Source: Phycisphaerales bacterium (GTDB lineage Bacteria > Planctomycetota > Phycisphaerae > Phycisphaerales > JAGLTS01). Taken from it: a DNA stretch of 64,000 nt. Below the pieces are notes generated by a model that saw only the letters and a program-made list of their open reading frames with translations, searched no databases and was not told the origin of the DNA. The stretch lies in assembly GCA_023135165.1 (NCBI GenBank), contig JAGLTS010000008.1:1-64000 (forward strand), in the 5' to 3' direction. Shown piece after piece: positions 51,466-60,923 of the stretch (its first letter is position 1; every line of letters starts with the position of its first letter). The position numbers and the translations under genes are program-made.

Positions 51466-53139
51466 GTGGAACTGTGGACGTCACTGCTCGACATACTGAT
51501 TCTCCTTCTGGCGGCGCTCTTGCTCGGCGCTCTGTGCGAACGGCTGAAGCAGAGCGCCATCCTTGGCTACCTGCTCGCAGGCACTCTGCTCGGCCCGAAC
51601 GCGCTTGACTTGATGCCCAATCACAGAGCGGTGGCCACCATCGCCGAGTTGGGCATCGCGCTGCTGCTGTTTACGATTGGGCTGGAGTTCTCGTGGCGCA
51701 GATTGCGCAGCATCGGGCCGATTGCCATCGGTGGAGGAACGGTGCAGGTGCTGCTGACAGGGGCACTCGCCACCGGCGCTTCTCTGATGTTCGGCGTCGG
51801 GACACGCCCGGCACTGGTGATCGGTAGCGTGATTGCCCTGAGCAGTACCGCCTGCGTACTTCGGCTGCTCGTGAGCCGGGCGGAGATCGACGGAGTCCAC
51901 GGTCGTCATGCGCTGGGCATCTTGCTCTTGCAAGACATCGCGGTCGTGCCGCTTGTCCTCATGGTGACCGCGCTGGGCGGCGAGGATTCGACATCCGTTG
52001 TTCAGATCGGCTGGGCGCTCGCACAGGCGATCGGCGTGGCGGTGCTGCTGGTCGCAGGGCTTTTTCTTGTGCTCAACTATGTCGTGCCTTTCCTGCTGGG
52101 CACCGAACAGGCGGCACGGAATCGCGACCTGCCGATCCTGCTGGCCGTCGTCACAGCCGTCGGAGCGGCGTGGGTCGCACACAAGCTGGGTCTCTCGCCC
52201 GTTCTTGGAGCATTCATCGCCGGTTTGCTGCTGGCTGAATCCCCCTTCGCCACGCAAATCCGCGCCGACATCGCGCCGTTGCGAACGCTGTTCGTGACGC
52301 TCTTTTTCGCTTCGATCGGCATGCTCGCCAATCCGGCATGGGTACTGGAGCACTGGCCGACCGTTGCTGCCGTGGTGGCAGCCGTCGTCGTTGGAAAGGC
52401 GATCGTGATCACCGGTGTGGCGAGGCTCTTCCGCTCGTCACCGGGCCATGCCATCGCAACAGGTGTCTGCCTCGCGCAGGTTGGCGAGTTCTCATTCGTG
52501 ATTGCCGAAGTGGCGCGAAACGGGCGGCTGCTTGACGACAGCCTGTTCGAGTTGATCATCGCAGTGACGGTCGGAACGCTGTTTCTCACGCCGTATCTCG
52601 TGGCGGTCGCGCCACATCTTGCGAGGGCGACGGGCGGGATTCTGTCCAAGGGCCGTCAAACGCCACACACAACGGATGAGGCGCCACAGCGACTCGACGA
52701 AGCGTTGAGCGACCACATTGTGATCGTCGGCTTCGGCCCTGCAGGCCAGGGCATCGCCGACGCGCTGGTGCGTCGTCACAAGCCCCGTCTGGTCATCATC
52801 GAACTGCACGCCAAGGGTGCGGCCGCGGCGCGGTCCTACGGTCTGCGAACGTACATCGGCGACGCCGGCCGCACCGAGGTGCTCGAGCACGTGCGCATCG
52901 CCGCAGCCAAGGTCGTTGTGGTGACGGTACCCGACCCCGCCGCCTCGCGTCAGATCGTGGCACAGGTCCGTTCGCTCGCGCCGCAGGCCGCAATCATCGC
53001 CCGCGCGCGATATCACATATATGGTCCTGGCCTGACGCTTGCCGGAGCAATGGTCGTCGTTGACGAGGAGCAGGAAGTAGGCCGTCGTATGGCCTCGGCG
53101 GCGCGACGAGTCCTGCGCGCCACGGATCCAGCGCCGTGA
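51466..53139 (+). CDS. Kef-type cation:proton antiporter with TrkA-N domain
   Basis: 557 residues. About 12-13 membrane segments of the CPA2 family occupy residues 1-385 (GYLLAGTLLGPNAL, ELGIALLLFTIGLEFSW, ALSSTACVLRLL, GRHALGILLLQDIAVVPL). A short basic linker is followed by the TrkA-N/RCK NAD-binding domain with VIVGFGPAGQGIADAL (about 417-432). This is the KefB/KefC layout of potassium efflux; the KefC regulator KefF is not adjacent, and the final TrkA-C domain is lacking. Start GTG 51466, with no other sensible start; the upstream 180 bases hold no gene. Confidence 0.9.
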   Translation: MELWTSLLDILILLLAALLLGALCERLKQSAILGYLLAGTLLGPNALDLMPNHRAVATIAELGIALLLFTIGLEFSWRRLRSIGPIAIGGGTVQVLLTGALATGASLMFGVGTRPALVIGSVIALSSTACVLRLLVSRAEIDGVHGRHALGILLLQDIAVVPLVLMVTALGGEDSTSVVQIGWALAQAIGVAVLLVAGLFLVLNYVVPFLLGTEQAARNRDLPILLAVVTAVGAAWVAHKLGLSPVLGAFIAGLLLAESPFATQIRADIAPLRTLFVTLFFASIGMLANPAWVLEHWPTVAAVVAAVVVGKAIVITGVARLFRSSPGHAIATGVCLAQVGEFSFVIAEVARNGRLLDDSLFELIIAVTVGTLFLTPYLVAVAPHLARATGGILSKGRQTPHTTDEAPQRLDEALSDHIVIVGFGPAGQGIADALVRRHKPRLVIIELHAKGAAAARSYGLRTYIGDAGRTEVLEHVRIAAAKVVVVTVPDPAASRQIVAQVRSLAPQAAIIARARYHIYGPGLTLAGAMVVVDEEQEVGRRMASAARRVLRATDPAP

Positions 53140-53169
53140 GCCGAGATGAAGCTGGATTCGCGATGCGCG

Positions 53170-55950
53170 CTACGGCATGGTTTCACGGTACGTCAACGTG
53201 CAGCCGCGCGGGTCGGCGCCGTGCTCGTCAAAGATCACGAGTTCATTCAACTCACCGACGCGCAGCCACGGCTCGGGCAGGTAGTACGCGTGCTGCGGTC
53301 CAACCGGCGCGCCATTCGGCCCGTGCGCGAAGTACCGCCCCACGTTTCGGCCGTTCACATACAACTGCCCCTTGCTCAGATCTCCGACATCCAGCCACAA
53401 TGGGCGGTTCGTGTGCCTGACTCGGAACTCACAGCGGTACCACGCTGGTCGGCCAGCCGGTTCTCTCGCCGACGCATCGCCGATCGAGCGGTACGCATCT
53501 CGCTCGGGCGGACCCCATTTCGCGAATGACCACGCGGCGCCGGCGCTCAGATCACGCGCGAGACAATCGACCCGAAACGCGCCGGCCAGATCGTCCGCGA
53601 CATGCGTCAGCTCATCGAACGGCGCCAGTTCGATGCGGTTCACACCACGCCGCAGCACGGTCCGATCCGCGACGAAACGGAGCGGGCTGTCAGCACATGA
53701 TGCGATGTGTGCGCCGACCGCGTGACCGTCGACCAGAAGGACGACGGAGTGATCGCAGCCGTCCAGCGAAAGAAGCAGCGGCGCCTTCTTGCGATAATCA
53801 AGCGTCCAGCACAGTCGATGGTGATCGGTCAGTTCGCCCTCTCGGTGGAAAAACAGAGGCGACACGACCTTGGATGGATCGATGCCCGATGCTTCGACCA
53901 TCTCAGGTTCGGATAGCTCGACAGGCGCTGTCTCGTACAGTGGATCGACAAGCCCCTTGGCGTCGCCGAGGCGTTCCATCGCGTCGTATCGGCCGAGGTT
54001 GTCAGCGAGGAAGACCAGTGTGCTCGGCCTGTCCGTTCCATCCAAGCTGAGACGTGCGCCGACCGTGCCGGGACCGAACCCGATGATGCCGACGAACGAT
54101 CCATCGGCGTAGACCGCCAAGCGATCGCCGCTGTGAGGAAGGCACAGGTTTTCGGCCGGTCGTCCGGAGGATTTGAGTTGGATGCGGTAGTACCCGTATC
54201 CCGTCGGCGCGCCGCACGCCTGCAACGAGGCGGGTCCGTCAATCGGCGCATAGCGCGCATACTCGCCCGTGACGAGCTGGTCCTGCGTGACTGCTCGCCA
54301 ATCCTTCAGACCGATCCGTGCTGCGCGCGGAGGCTTCGCCGAGATCGAATGCGTCGCAACCACCCCATCAGTGGACACCGTCTGGTAGGACGAGAACCTC
54401 GGATGAGCGATGGGCGAGCTGTCCGAGTTCAGCCCCGCCACGCCAATATGGATCACATCCTCGTGAACGTACATCGCGTCGACCAGTGCAGGGTTGCAGA
54501 TGACCAGCGTGACATCCTCGTGCTGCTCAACAAGTGCGGTGTTCCCGCTGGGGACGACGAAGGTCGTCTCGCTGTCGTTGATGCTCACGATCCCTTCCGA
54601 ACCCGGCGCTCCGAAAAGGACCAGCGACCTGCCCGCCTGCGTCAGCGCACAGAGATTCGTGTGGTTGAGGGTCGCCCGTCCGCCGAGGCGAACATCACAC
54701 AGGCACCACGCGACGGCTTGATCGGGCATCGTCACGGGGATCGCTACTCCGCTGCTCAGCAGAACCGTCGTGGATGCTCGCATCGCCTTGGGGCCACCTG
54801 ACGCCGGGCTGAAAAGGAAGACGATCGACCCCTGCCCACCCCGAACGTGAAGGACGCTCGGTTCGCCCGATACGGATCGGCCGGCTACCGCGTCGCCACC
54901 CAGCCGAGCCGGGTCCGCCGTTGCGGGATGGTCATCTGGGTCCAGTGCTGCGAAGATCCGTCCAAACGAGTCGGCGAACATCGCGATCCGCCTGATCGCG
55001 TGGTAGTTGGCTGTGCGTGCTCCCGCCTCGCCGAGCGGCGCTCCGCAGTCGTTGCTTGTGGTGACAAACGACGGGTGGGTGCCCCCATCCGCACGCCGAC
55101 CACCGTTGAATCCGAGATTCGTCCCACCGTGGAACGGGGAGAGATTGAACTGCCCGCCGCCTGCGAGTACCTGCGCCGCACGATGCAGCAACTCATTCGG
55201 TTCGATCAGGCCGGATGACGGCTCATCCCACGCATCCGCCTCGCCCGTGGGCAGATCGGCAACCAATCGCGGCGCTTCGGGTCGGACCGCATGGAGTTGC
55301 CTCATCATGCCCAACAGATCGTCCGACCCGACCCAGGCGTCGATCTGGCCTTCGACAGAGTTCCACAGGTTGCTTGCGTTGATGATCGGGACGTCAATGC
55401 CGCATTCCCGCACGACTCGGCCGAGCCTGCCGAGATACCGCTCCACAAGCCCCGCATCATCCAGGAAGTAATGGTCCTCGCCTTGCACGAGGATCAAGGG
55501 TCGGCCTTCACCTCGCGTCGCTTGCATGTCGGCCAATGGTCGAAGCAAGGCGCGCAGGTACCGGCTCATCGGCTCAAGGAACGCCGGATCATCGGTGCGA
55601 AGCCGCAGCCCATCCTCGGCTGCGAGCCACGGTGGGATCCCGCCGAGGTCGTAGCCGCTGCCGACGCAAGGCCCAACGCGCAGAATGCCAAACATTCCCA
55701 GCTCGGCGATCAGCCCCAGGAACGCCGCCACATCCAGATCGTCGGTGAATTCGAACCGCCCAGGCCGGGGTTCATGCAGCCCCCAGACACAGGTCGTCGC
55801 CACGCAATTCAGGCCTGCCTGCCGCGCCGCGAGCAGACGATCACACCACAGGCCGCGTGGTGTGCGAGCGTAGTCGATCGTGCCGCTGACCAGCCAGATT
55901 CGCCGACCGCCCAGCATGAGGCTCTGTCCATCGTATGTCAGCGTTCGCAT
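53170..55950 (-). CDS. GH35 beta-galactosidase-like protein with substituted catalytic residues
   Basis: 926 residues, no signal peptide. The first 330 residues follow the GH35 order: GRRIWLVSGTIDYART, CVWGLHEPRPGRFEF, RVGPCVGSGYDLGG, then VQGEDHYF where GH35 enzymes have VQxENEYG, and NLSPFHGGTNLGFNGG for the HGGTN motif. The general acid/base Glu is replaced by His160 (E158-D159-H160) and the nucleophile Glu appears as Asp232 (LVADLPTG against LVNSEFYTG). The rest is a set of beta domains, including two jelly-roll-like ones near the C-terminus (WYRCEFRVRHTNRPLWLDV, YVNGRNVGRYFAHGPNGAPVGPQHAYYLPE). GH35 fold is secure; galactosidase activity is doubtful. Confidence 0.84.
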   Translation of the reverse strand: MRTLTYDGQSLMLGGRRIWLVSGTIDYARTPRGLWCDRLLAARQAGLNCVATTCVWGLHEPRPGRFEFTDDLDVAAFLGLIAELGMFGILRVGPCVGSGYDLGGIPPWLAAEDGLRLRTDDPAFLEPMSRYLRALLRPLADMQATRGEGRPLILVQGEDHYFLDDAGLVERYLGRLGRVVRECGIDVPIINASNLWNSVEGQIDAWVGSDDLLGMMRQLHAVRPEAPRLVADLPTGEADAWDEPSSGLIEPNELLHRAAQVLAGGGQFNLSPFHGGTNLGFNGGRRADGGTHPSFVTTSNDCGAPLGEAGARTANYHAIRRIAMFADSFGRIFAALDPDDHPATADPARLGGDAVAGRSVSGEPSVLHVRGGQGSIVFLFSPASGGPKAMRASTTVLLSSGVAIPVTMPDQAVAWCLCDVRLGGRATLNHTNLCALTQAGRSLVLFGAPGSEGIVSINDSETTFVVPSGNTALVEQHEDVTLVICNPALVDAMYVHEDVIHIGVAGLNSDSSPIAHPRFSSYQTVSTDGVVATHSISAKPPRAARIGLKDWRAVTQDQLVTGEYARYAPIDGPASLQACGAPTGYGYYRIQLKSSGRPAENLCLPHSGDRLAVYADGSFVGIIGFGPGTVGARLSLDGTDRPSTLVFLADNLGRYDAMERLGDAKGLVDPLYETAPVELSEPEMVEASGIDPSKVVSPLFFHREGELTDHHRLCWTLDYRKKAPLLLSLDGCDHSVVLLVDGHAVGAHIASCADSPLRFVADRTVLRRGVNRIELAPFDELTHVADDLAGAFRVDCLARDLSAGAAWSFAKWGPPERDAYRSIGDASAREPAGRPAWYRCEFRVRHTNRPLWLDVGDLSKGQLYVNGRNVGRYFAHGPNGAPVGPQHAYYLPEPWLRVGELNELVIFDEHGADPRGCTLTYRETMP

Positions 55951-56203
55951 TGCGCTGTGCCGCCTTCCCGACCCGCCTCCAGCCGCAGCCGGTCACACAC
56001 CGCCCGCCGCCGGGGTATCCACCATAGGTTGGCCCGCGCAGCGCGGCAAAGCCCGCACGAGATACGCAACCATCCCACGTAGCGGCGGTATTCCCACGCG
56101 ATCCGACGTAGTCAGCCACTCAACCGAACATCGGCCCCGCTCCTCGCCATCAGCATGCACGGATCAGCCCGACCGAGGAGCATTCCTGGTATACCGCAGC
56201 GCT

Positions 56204-57991
56204 ATGCCACGCATCTCACTCCGCCTCATCGCTCCCGCCGGTCTGGTCGCCATCGTCAGCGTCACGGCCGGCTGTGCGCCGAACCTCACCGACATTGATC
56301 GCAAGGTGGATGCGCTGCTCGCCGAGCGCCAGCATGCGCTTCAGTCACAGGCCGACCCTCGCCGGTCCTTCGAGGCAACCGTCACCAGCCCGACCGGCGG
56401 TTCGTCGTACGACGAGACGCCCGGCACACAGAACCCGGCTGCCGAGGCATTGCACACGGACGTCGCCGAGGAGATGACCGAGGACCAACTCACGGCACGG
56501 CTCGAGCGGTACCACGAGCCGCCGGGCATGGCGCTGAGCCTCGACCTACAGGACTGCTTCCGCATCGCCATGACGAGCGGGCGCGAGTACCTCAGCGCGC
56601 AGGAGGAGTACCTGATCGCGGCGCTCCGACTGCTCATGGAACGCCACCGCTGGGGCCCGCGGTTCTTTGATGACGTCGCAGCCTCAGCATCGGGCAGTCC
56701 CAGCACGGCCGGCTACGAGACCGCCCTGAGCATCATCAACACGCTCCGCGCCAGCCAACGATTGCCCCACGGCGGCGAGCTTGAGGCTCGGGCGCTCTAC
56801 CAGTCGACCGAAACCCTGCGCGAGGCGGCGAGCAACGAATACCGGCAATCCGCGGAGCTTGTCCTGTCCGCTCAGATACCGTTGCTCCGGGGCGCGGGCC
56901 GAATTGCGCGAGAGGACTTGATCCAGGCTGAGCGCGACCTCGTCTATGCCGCCCGGTCGTTTGAGCGCTTCCGCCGAACGTACTTCGTCAGCATCGCGAA
57001 CGACTACTTCTCGCTCATCGCCGCGCAGAACGCGATCGAGAACCAGAGCGGCCAGCTCGTGAGTCTCGAACGGCAACTCACCGGCACGAGAATGAAGTTC
57101 GACATGGGCAGGCTCGCCAAGCCTGATGTGGACAACGTCGAACGAAGCGTCCTGTCCGGCAGAGACCGGCTCATCTCGCTGAAGGAGTCGTACGCGCTGG
57201 CCCTGGACCGGTTCAAGCTTCGGCTCAACATCCCGATCTCCCAGGCGATCGCGCTTCAGCCCGTCCGGTTCGAGATGCCCTCGCCGAGCGTCTCACTTGA
57301 GGATGCGACCCGCGCTGCGCTGCGGTATCGCCTCGATCTCCAGACGGAGACGGATTGGCTTGACGATCACAGGCGGGCGGTCGCCAACGCGGTCAATCAG
57401 CTCCTCCCCGATCTGGATGTCACAGCCTCGGTCACAGCGCCAACCGACTCGGATTCCAACGCGCTGGACTCGTTCGCGCTCGATCAGATGCTGTATCAGG
57501 CGGGCGTGTCGTTCTCCCTGCCCCTGGACCGTGAGATCGAGCGGGCGGCGCTTCGGCAACAGACGATCCGGTTCGCGCAGGCGGAGCGGAACCTGGCGCA
57601 GCGCCGTGATGAGATCGTGCTCGAAGCCCGCCGGGCCGTCCGAGACATCGACCGCGCCCGGCTGAGCACCAAGCTCCAGGAGCGCAACATCTTCATCACA
57701 CAGCGCCGCCTCGACCTGCTCCACCGGCGAGAGGACACCAACCCCCAATCGCTCCTCGACGCGGAACTGGATCTTGTTATCGCCAAAGATGCGCTGGCGA
57801 ACGCTGTCCGCGATCTGCGAAGCAACATCCTCGGGTACCTGCTGGCGACCGGACAAATGCGCATCTCCGCGGAGGGCCGGTTCCAGCCGTTGGGCGGGAT
57901 GGTGATCGAACCCGTGGAACCGGTGGACGAGGTTGGCGGATATGAACCGGAGGCGTCAACGGACGGGCTCACCCAGCCGGATGACGAGTAG
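56204..57991 (+). CDS. Outer-membrane efflux lipoprotein (TolC family)
   Basis: 595 residues. A lipoprotein signal (APAGLVAIVSVTAGC, Cys near residue 25) is followed by the TolC-type fold: two repeats of long alpha helices (FRRTYFVSIANDYFSLIAAQNAIENQ, ALDRFKLRLNIPISQAI, AERNLAQRRDEIVLEARRAV) alternating with beta strands (FDDVAASASGSPS, LLPDLDVTASVTAP). ATG 56204 is chosen because it starts the signal peptide; upstream codons are not. It is followed 136 bases later by the adaptor gene on the same strand. It may serve the energiser-less adaptor next to it, or the RND pump at 16 kb. Confidence 0.88.
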   Translation: MPRISLRLIAPAGLVAIVSVTAGCAPNLTDIDRKVDALLAERQHALQSQADPRRSFEATVTSPTGGSSYDETPGTQNPAAEALHTDVAEEMTEDQLTARLERYHEPPGMALSLDLQDCFRIAMTSGREYLSAQEEYLIAALRLLMERHRWGPRFFDDVAASASGSPSTAGYETALSIINTLRASQRLPHGGELEARALYQSTETLREAASNEYRQSAELVLSAQIPLLRGAGRIAREDLIQAERDLVYAARSFERFRRTYFVSIANDYFSLIAAQNAIENQSGQLVSLERQLTGTRMKFDMGRLAKPDVDNVERSVLSGRDRLISLKESYALALDRFKLRLNIPISQAIALQPVRFEMPSPSVSLEDATRAALRYRLDLQTETDWLDDHRRAVANAVNQLLPDLDVTASVTAPTDSDSNALDSFALDQMLYQAGVSFSLPLDREIERAALRQQTIRFAQAERNLAQRRDEIVLEARRAVRDIDRARLSTKLQERNIFITQRRLDLLHRREDTNPQSLLDAELDLVIAKDALANAVRDLRSNILGYLLATGQMRISAEGRFQPLGGMVIEPVEPVDEVGGYEPEASTDGLTQPDDE

Positions 57992-58127
57992 CGCCCGCCC
58001 CGCCTTGGCCGCACCCGCCGCATTGTCGTGTGGAACACCGCATCGTGGACGCTTGGAGAGGGTACTGTTGAGTGGCACGGAATCTGCGTCCTGGCCGACG
58101 CGCCCAGCGGCGAACTGGAGATGTGAC

Positions 58128-59840
58128 ATGACGAACGCACCCCGCACTGACTCGACGACTCAGCACGGCCTCGCCCGACGAAAGGCAGGGCGGGCTGTAC
58201 TTATCGTCATCGTCGTTCTGGTCGTCGTTGTCGCCGTGACCGCCGCCGTCTTCGCCGTCCGTGCAACGAGTCGATCCCTCGATGATGTGCTGACGCGCGA
58301 CCGCTTCCCCGTTGACATCGCCAGCTTCGACATCGTCGTGACATCCAACGGCGAACTTAAAGCCGCGAATCAGATCGAGCTGCGGAACGAAACCGAGCGT
58401 GACGCCGCGATCACCTTCATCATCCCGGAAGGGACCACCGTCGAGCCGGGTACCGTGCTGGTCGAACTCAACACCGAGCAGCTCACCCGGGAGCTCGATA
58501 CTGAAGAAATGCAGCGTGATTCCGCCACGAGCGATCTTGTCGCCGCCGAAGAAGCTCTCGCTATCCAGATCAACGAGAACGAGTCGGCCATACGCCGGTC
58601 GGAACTGTCGCTCACGCTCGCCAAGCTTGAGCTTGAGCAGTGGCGCAAGGGAACGCACGTCGCCAGGCTGAAGGAGCTGAACCTCAGGGTTGAGACGACC
58701 GAACGCGACTACGAACGGCTGGAGCGCAAGTACAAGCAGGCTGAGGATCTCTACAAGCAGGATTTCATCAGCCGTGATGAGAAAGAGCAGGATGAGATCC
58801 GCTATCTCGAAGCGGAGAACGCCCGCGATACGGCCTTGCTCAACCTGGAGATCTACGAGGAGTACGAACACCCCAAGGAGGAAAAGAGCAAGACATCCGC
58901 CGTTACGGAGGCGCAGGCTGAACTCGATCGCGTCCTGGCGCGGAACAGGTCCGAACTCGCCCAGAGAGAGGCCAACCTCAAGACTCGCCAGCGACAACTC
59001 AAGACCCGCGAGGAGCGCGTCGCCAAGCTTGAGACGCAGCTTGAGGCATGCACGATCAAAGCGCCCGATTCCGGGCTTGTCGTCTACGGCACGAGCGTCG
59101 ACCAGAACCGTTGGCGGGGCGGCGGCGAAGGGCCGTTCCAGGTTGGTTCACGCATCTACCCGCAGCAGACATTGATCGTTCTCCCGGACACGCGCTCGAT
59201 GATCGCCGAAGTGAAGGTCCACGAGAGCATTACCTCGCGCATTCATCCGGGCCAGCACGCGACGATCGTCGTCGAAGCGGTCGGCGGCGGCATGTTTGAC
59301 GCAACCGTTGAATCGATCGGCGTCCTTGCGGAGGGCGGCGGATGGCGCGATCCCAACTTGCGCGAGTACACCGTCAAGCTCAAGCTCAATGAGGTGAACG
59401 GCAGCAACCTGAAGCCGTCCATGCGATGCGAGGCGAGGATCTTGCTCGATACGGTGCAGGACGCTCGCGCCGTCCCGATCCAGGCGGTCTTCAACGACGC
59501 CGGAGCACCCTACTGCTACGTCGCCGATGGGTCGCACTACGTGCGCCGCAATGTTCGGACGGGCCGATTCAGCGAGACGTGGATTGAGATCATGGATGGG
59601 CTGGATCAGGGTGACATCGTTCTGCTGCGCGAGCCTGACCCCGGCAACATCAAGAGGACTCGGGCCGACGATGAGGCCGAGGCGCCCGCAGTCGAGCCGG
59701 CCGGGCGCAAGGGCCAACGTCGCAATCCGTCCCCGCAGGAGTCAGGTGTGGAGGCCGAGGGTCAGCACGAAGCCGACACCGCCAATGCCAGCACCGTCGA
59801 TGCTGTCATCACCGACACGCCGAGCGATCCTTCAGGCTGA
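58128..59840 (+). CDS. Periplasmic adaptor (HlyD/MacA-type) with long coiled-coil hairpin
   Basis: 570 residues. One N-terminal membrane segment (about 24-44, AVLIVIVVLVVVVAVTAAVFAV), a barrel-sandwich part (IELRNETERDAAITFIIPEGTTVEPGTVL), a coiled-coil hairpin of about 230 residues (LTRELDTEEMQRDSATSDL to TREERVAKLETQLE), the second half (CTIKAPDSGLVVYGT), and beta-barrel domains. The Pro/Glu/Gly-rich C-terminal tail of about 60 residues is unusual. GGAG 7 bases before ATG 58128 fixes the start. It follows the TolC gene and its last bases overlap by 9 with the end of the methyltransferase gene on the other strand. No ABC or RND partner is adjacent. Confidence 0.87.
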   Translation: MTNAPRTDSTTQHGLARRKAGRAVLIVIVVLVVVVAVTAAVFAVRATSRSLDDVLTRDRFPVDIASFDIVVTSNGELKAANQIELRNETERDAAITFIIPEGTTVEPGTVLVELNTEQLTRELDTEEMQRDSATSDLVAAEEALAIQINENESAIRRSELSLTLAKLELEQWRKGTHVARLKELNLRVETTERDYERLERKYKQAEDLYKQDFISRDEKEQDEIRYLEAENARDTALLNLEIYEEYEHPKEEKSKTSAVTEAQAELDRVLARNRSELAQREANLKTRQRQLKTREERVAKLETQLEACTIKAPDSGLVVYGTSVDQNRWRGGGEGPFQVGSRIYPQQTLIVLPDTRSMIAEVKVHESITSRIHPGQHATIVVEAVGGGMFDATVESIGVLAEGGGWRDPNLREYTVKLKLNEVNGSNLKPSMRCEARILLDTVQDARAVPIQAVFNDAGAPYCYVADGSHYVRRNVRTGRFSETWIEIMDGLDQGDIVLLREPDPGNIKRTRADDEAEAPAVEPAGRKGQRRNPSPQESGVEAEGQHEADTANASTVDAVITDTPSDPSG

Positions 59841-60923
59841 CCCGTCTTCGGGGAACAGCGCGTCCTCCGCCGCTCCACCGACATCCGCGAACGACGCTTT
59901 TGTCTTCGCAGACGCCTTGCGCGGCTGAAAGATGGCTGACGATGTGCCCTTCGCAAGCCCGACGCGAATCGGCCCCTCTTTGATCCGCTCGAACGCGGAC
60001 TTGGCATTGCCCGCTGAGTACTCCACGCCGATCGACCTCCTGCCAATCGCTCGCGCCACCGTACACGTCGTGCCACTTCCGAGGAACGGATCGAGCACCA
60101 GATCACCTTCATTGGAGCATGCACGGATCACACGCTCTAAGTAGACCTCGGGGATCTGGTTGTGATGCAGCGCGCGACGCTCCTTGTTATTCCCCTGGAT
60201 TCGTCCCCAGTACTGCCCGTACCACACATCCATCGGCACGCGCAGCCCGACGTGCTCATCCTTGGCCAGCGTGCGCGGATCGAAGTACACCGTCGCGCGA
60301 TCGCTCGGCTCCATCACCGCTTCCGCGTTCCAGATTCGCTCAAGCGGCTCCATGACGAAGTACAAGGCGTGCACCTTGCTCATGATGAAGCTGCTCTTGC
60401 GGTTCTGCCCGAATCGGAAGTGCCAGATGCACCAGTTCATCATCGTGAGCCCGCGGCGCTTCAGGTGCAGCACGACCTCCGCTGCCGTGTCATCGGGGAT
60501 GTTCACCCACAACGACCCGCACGGTGAGAGCACGTTGACGCACGCATCCAGCCAGTCGTAGGTGAACCGCTCGTACTCGGTGCGCGGCATGCCGTCCTTC
60601 CACTCGTCGTACGGCACATCCCAGTTGAACGGCGGATCGGCGAAGATCAGATCGACCTTCTTTGAATCGGGCAGGCTCGGCAGGACATCCCGGCAATCGC
60701 CGACGTACACGCGCGTGTCCGGTTCTTTGAGCTGATGACGGGGCTTGATCGACGTTTTCTTCTTCGGCGTGTGCGGCGGGAGCTGGTCACCGTGCAGCCG
60801 AACGGCTGTATCGTCGTCAGCCTGGACGAGCGTCAGGGCGAGGTCCCGCCCCACCGTGATCGCACCTTTCGGCATCGCGTAGCCCCCCGGTCGATCGAAC
60901 TCCATGTTCTTCCGTTCCGCCAT
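59832..60923 (-). CDS. Beta-class DNA methyltransferase (N6-adenine or N4-cytosine), orphan
   Basis: 363 residues. The motif order is beta-class: DPPF (96-99, motif IV, the NPPY/DPPY equivalent) precedes DPFLGSGTT (278-286, motif I, the SAM-binding FxGxG). The first ~70 residues are a basic extension. It lacks a restriction enzyme or specificity gene beside it. GGAG 8 bases before ATG 60923 supports the start; this overlaps by 107 bases the end of the upstream membrane-protein gene in another frame. DPPF is most common in adenine methyltransferases, but the target cannot be read from the sequence. It ends convergently with the adaptor gene. Confidence 0.88.
   Translation of the reverse strand: MAERKNMEFDRPGGYAMPKGAITVGRDLALTLVQADDDTAVRLHGDQLPPHTPKKKTSIKPRHQLKEPDTRVYVGDCRDVLPSLPDSKKVDLIFADPPFNWDVPYDEWKDGMPRTEYERFTYDWLDACVNVLSPCGSLWVNIPDDTAAEVVLHLKRRGLTMMNWCIWHFRFGQNRKSSFIMSKVHALYFVMEPLERIWNAEAVMEPSDRATVYFDPRTLAKDEHVGLRVPMDVWYGQYWGRIQGNNKERRALHHNQIPEVYLERVIRACSNEGDLVLDPFLGSGTTCTVARAIGRRSIGVEYSAGNAKSAFERIKEGPIRVGLAKGTSSAIFQPRKASAKTKASFADVGGAAEDALFPEDGSA

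Noticed and set aside
51481-52353. A 290-codon open frame opposite the Kef antiporter gene, and a 426-codon one at 17453-18733 opposite the RND pump
   Set aside because: Both are antisense to strongly conserved membrane proteins, rich in Arg/Gln/His and without any family motif.
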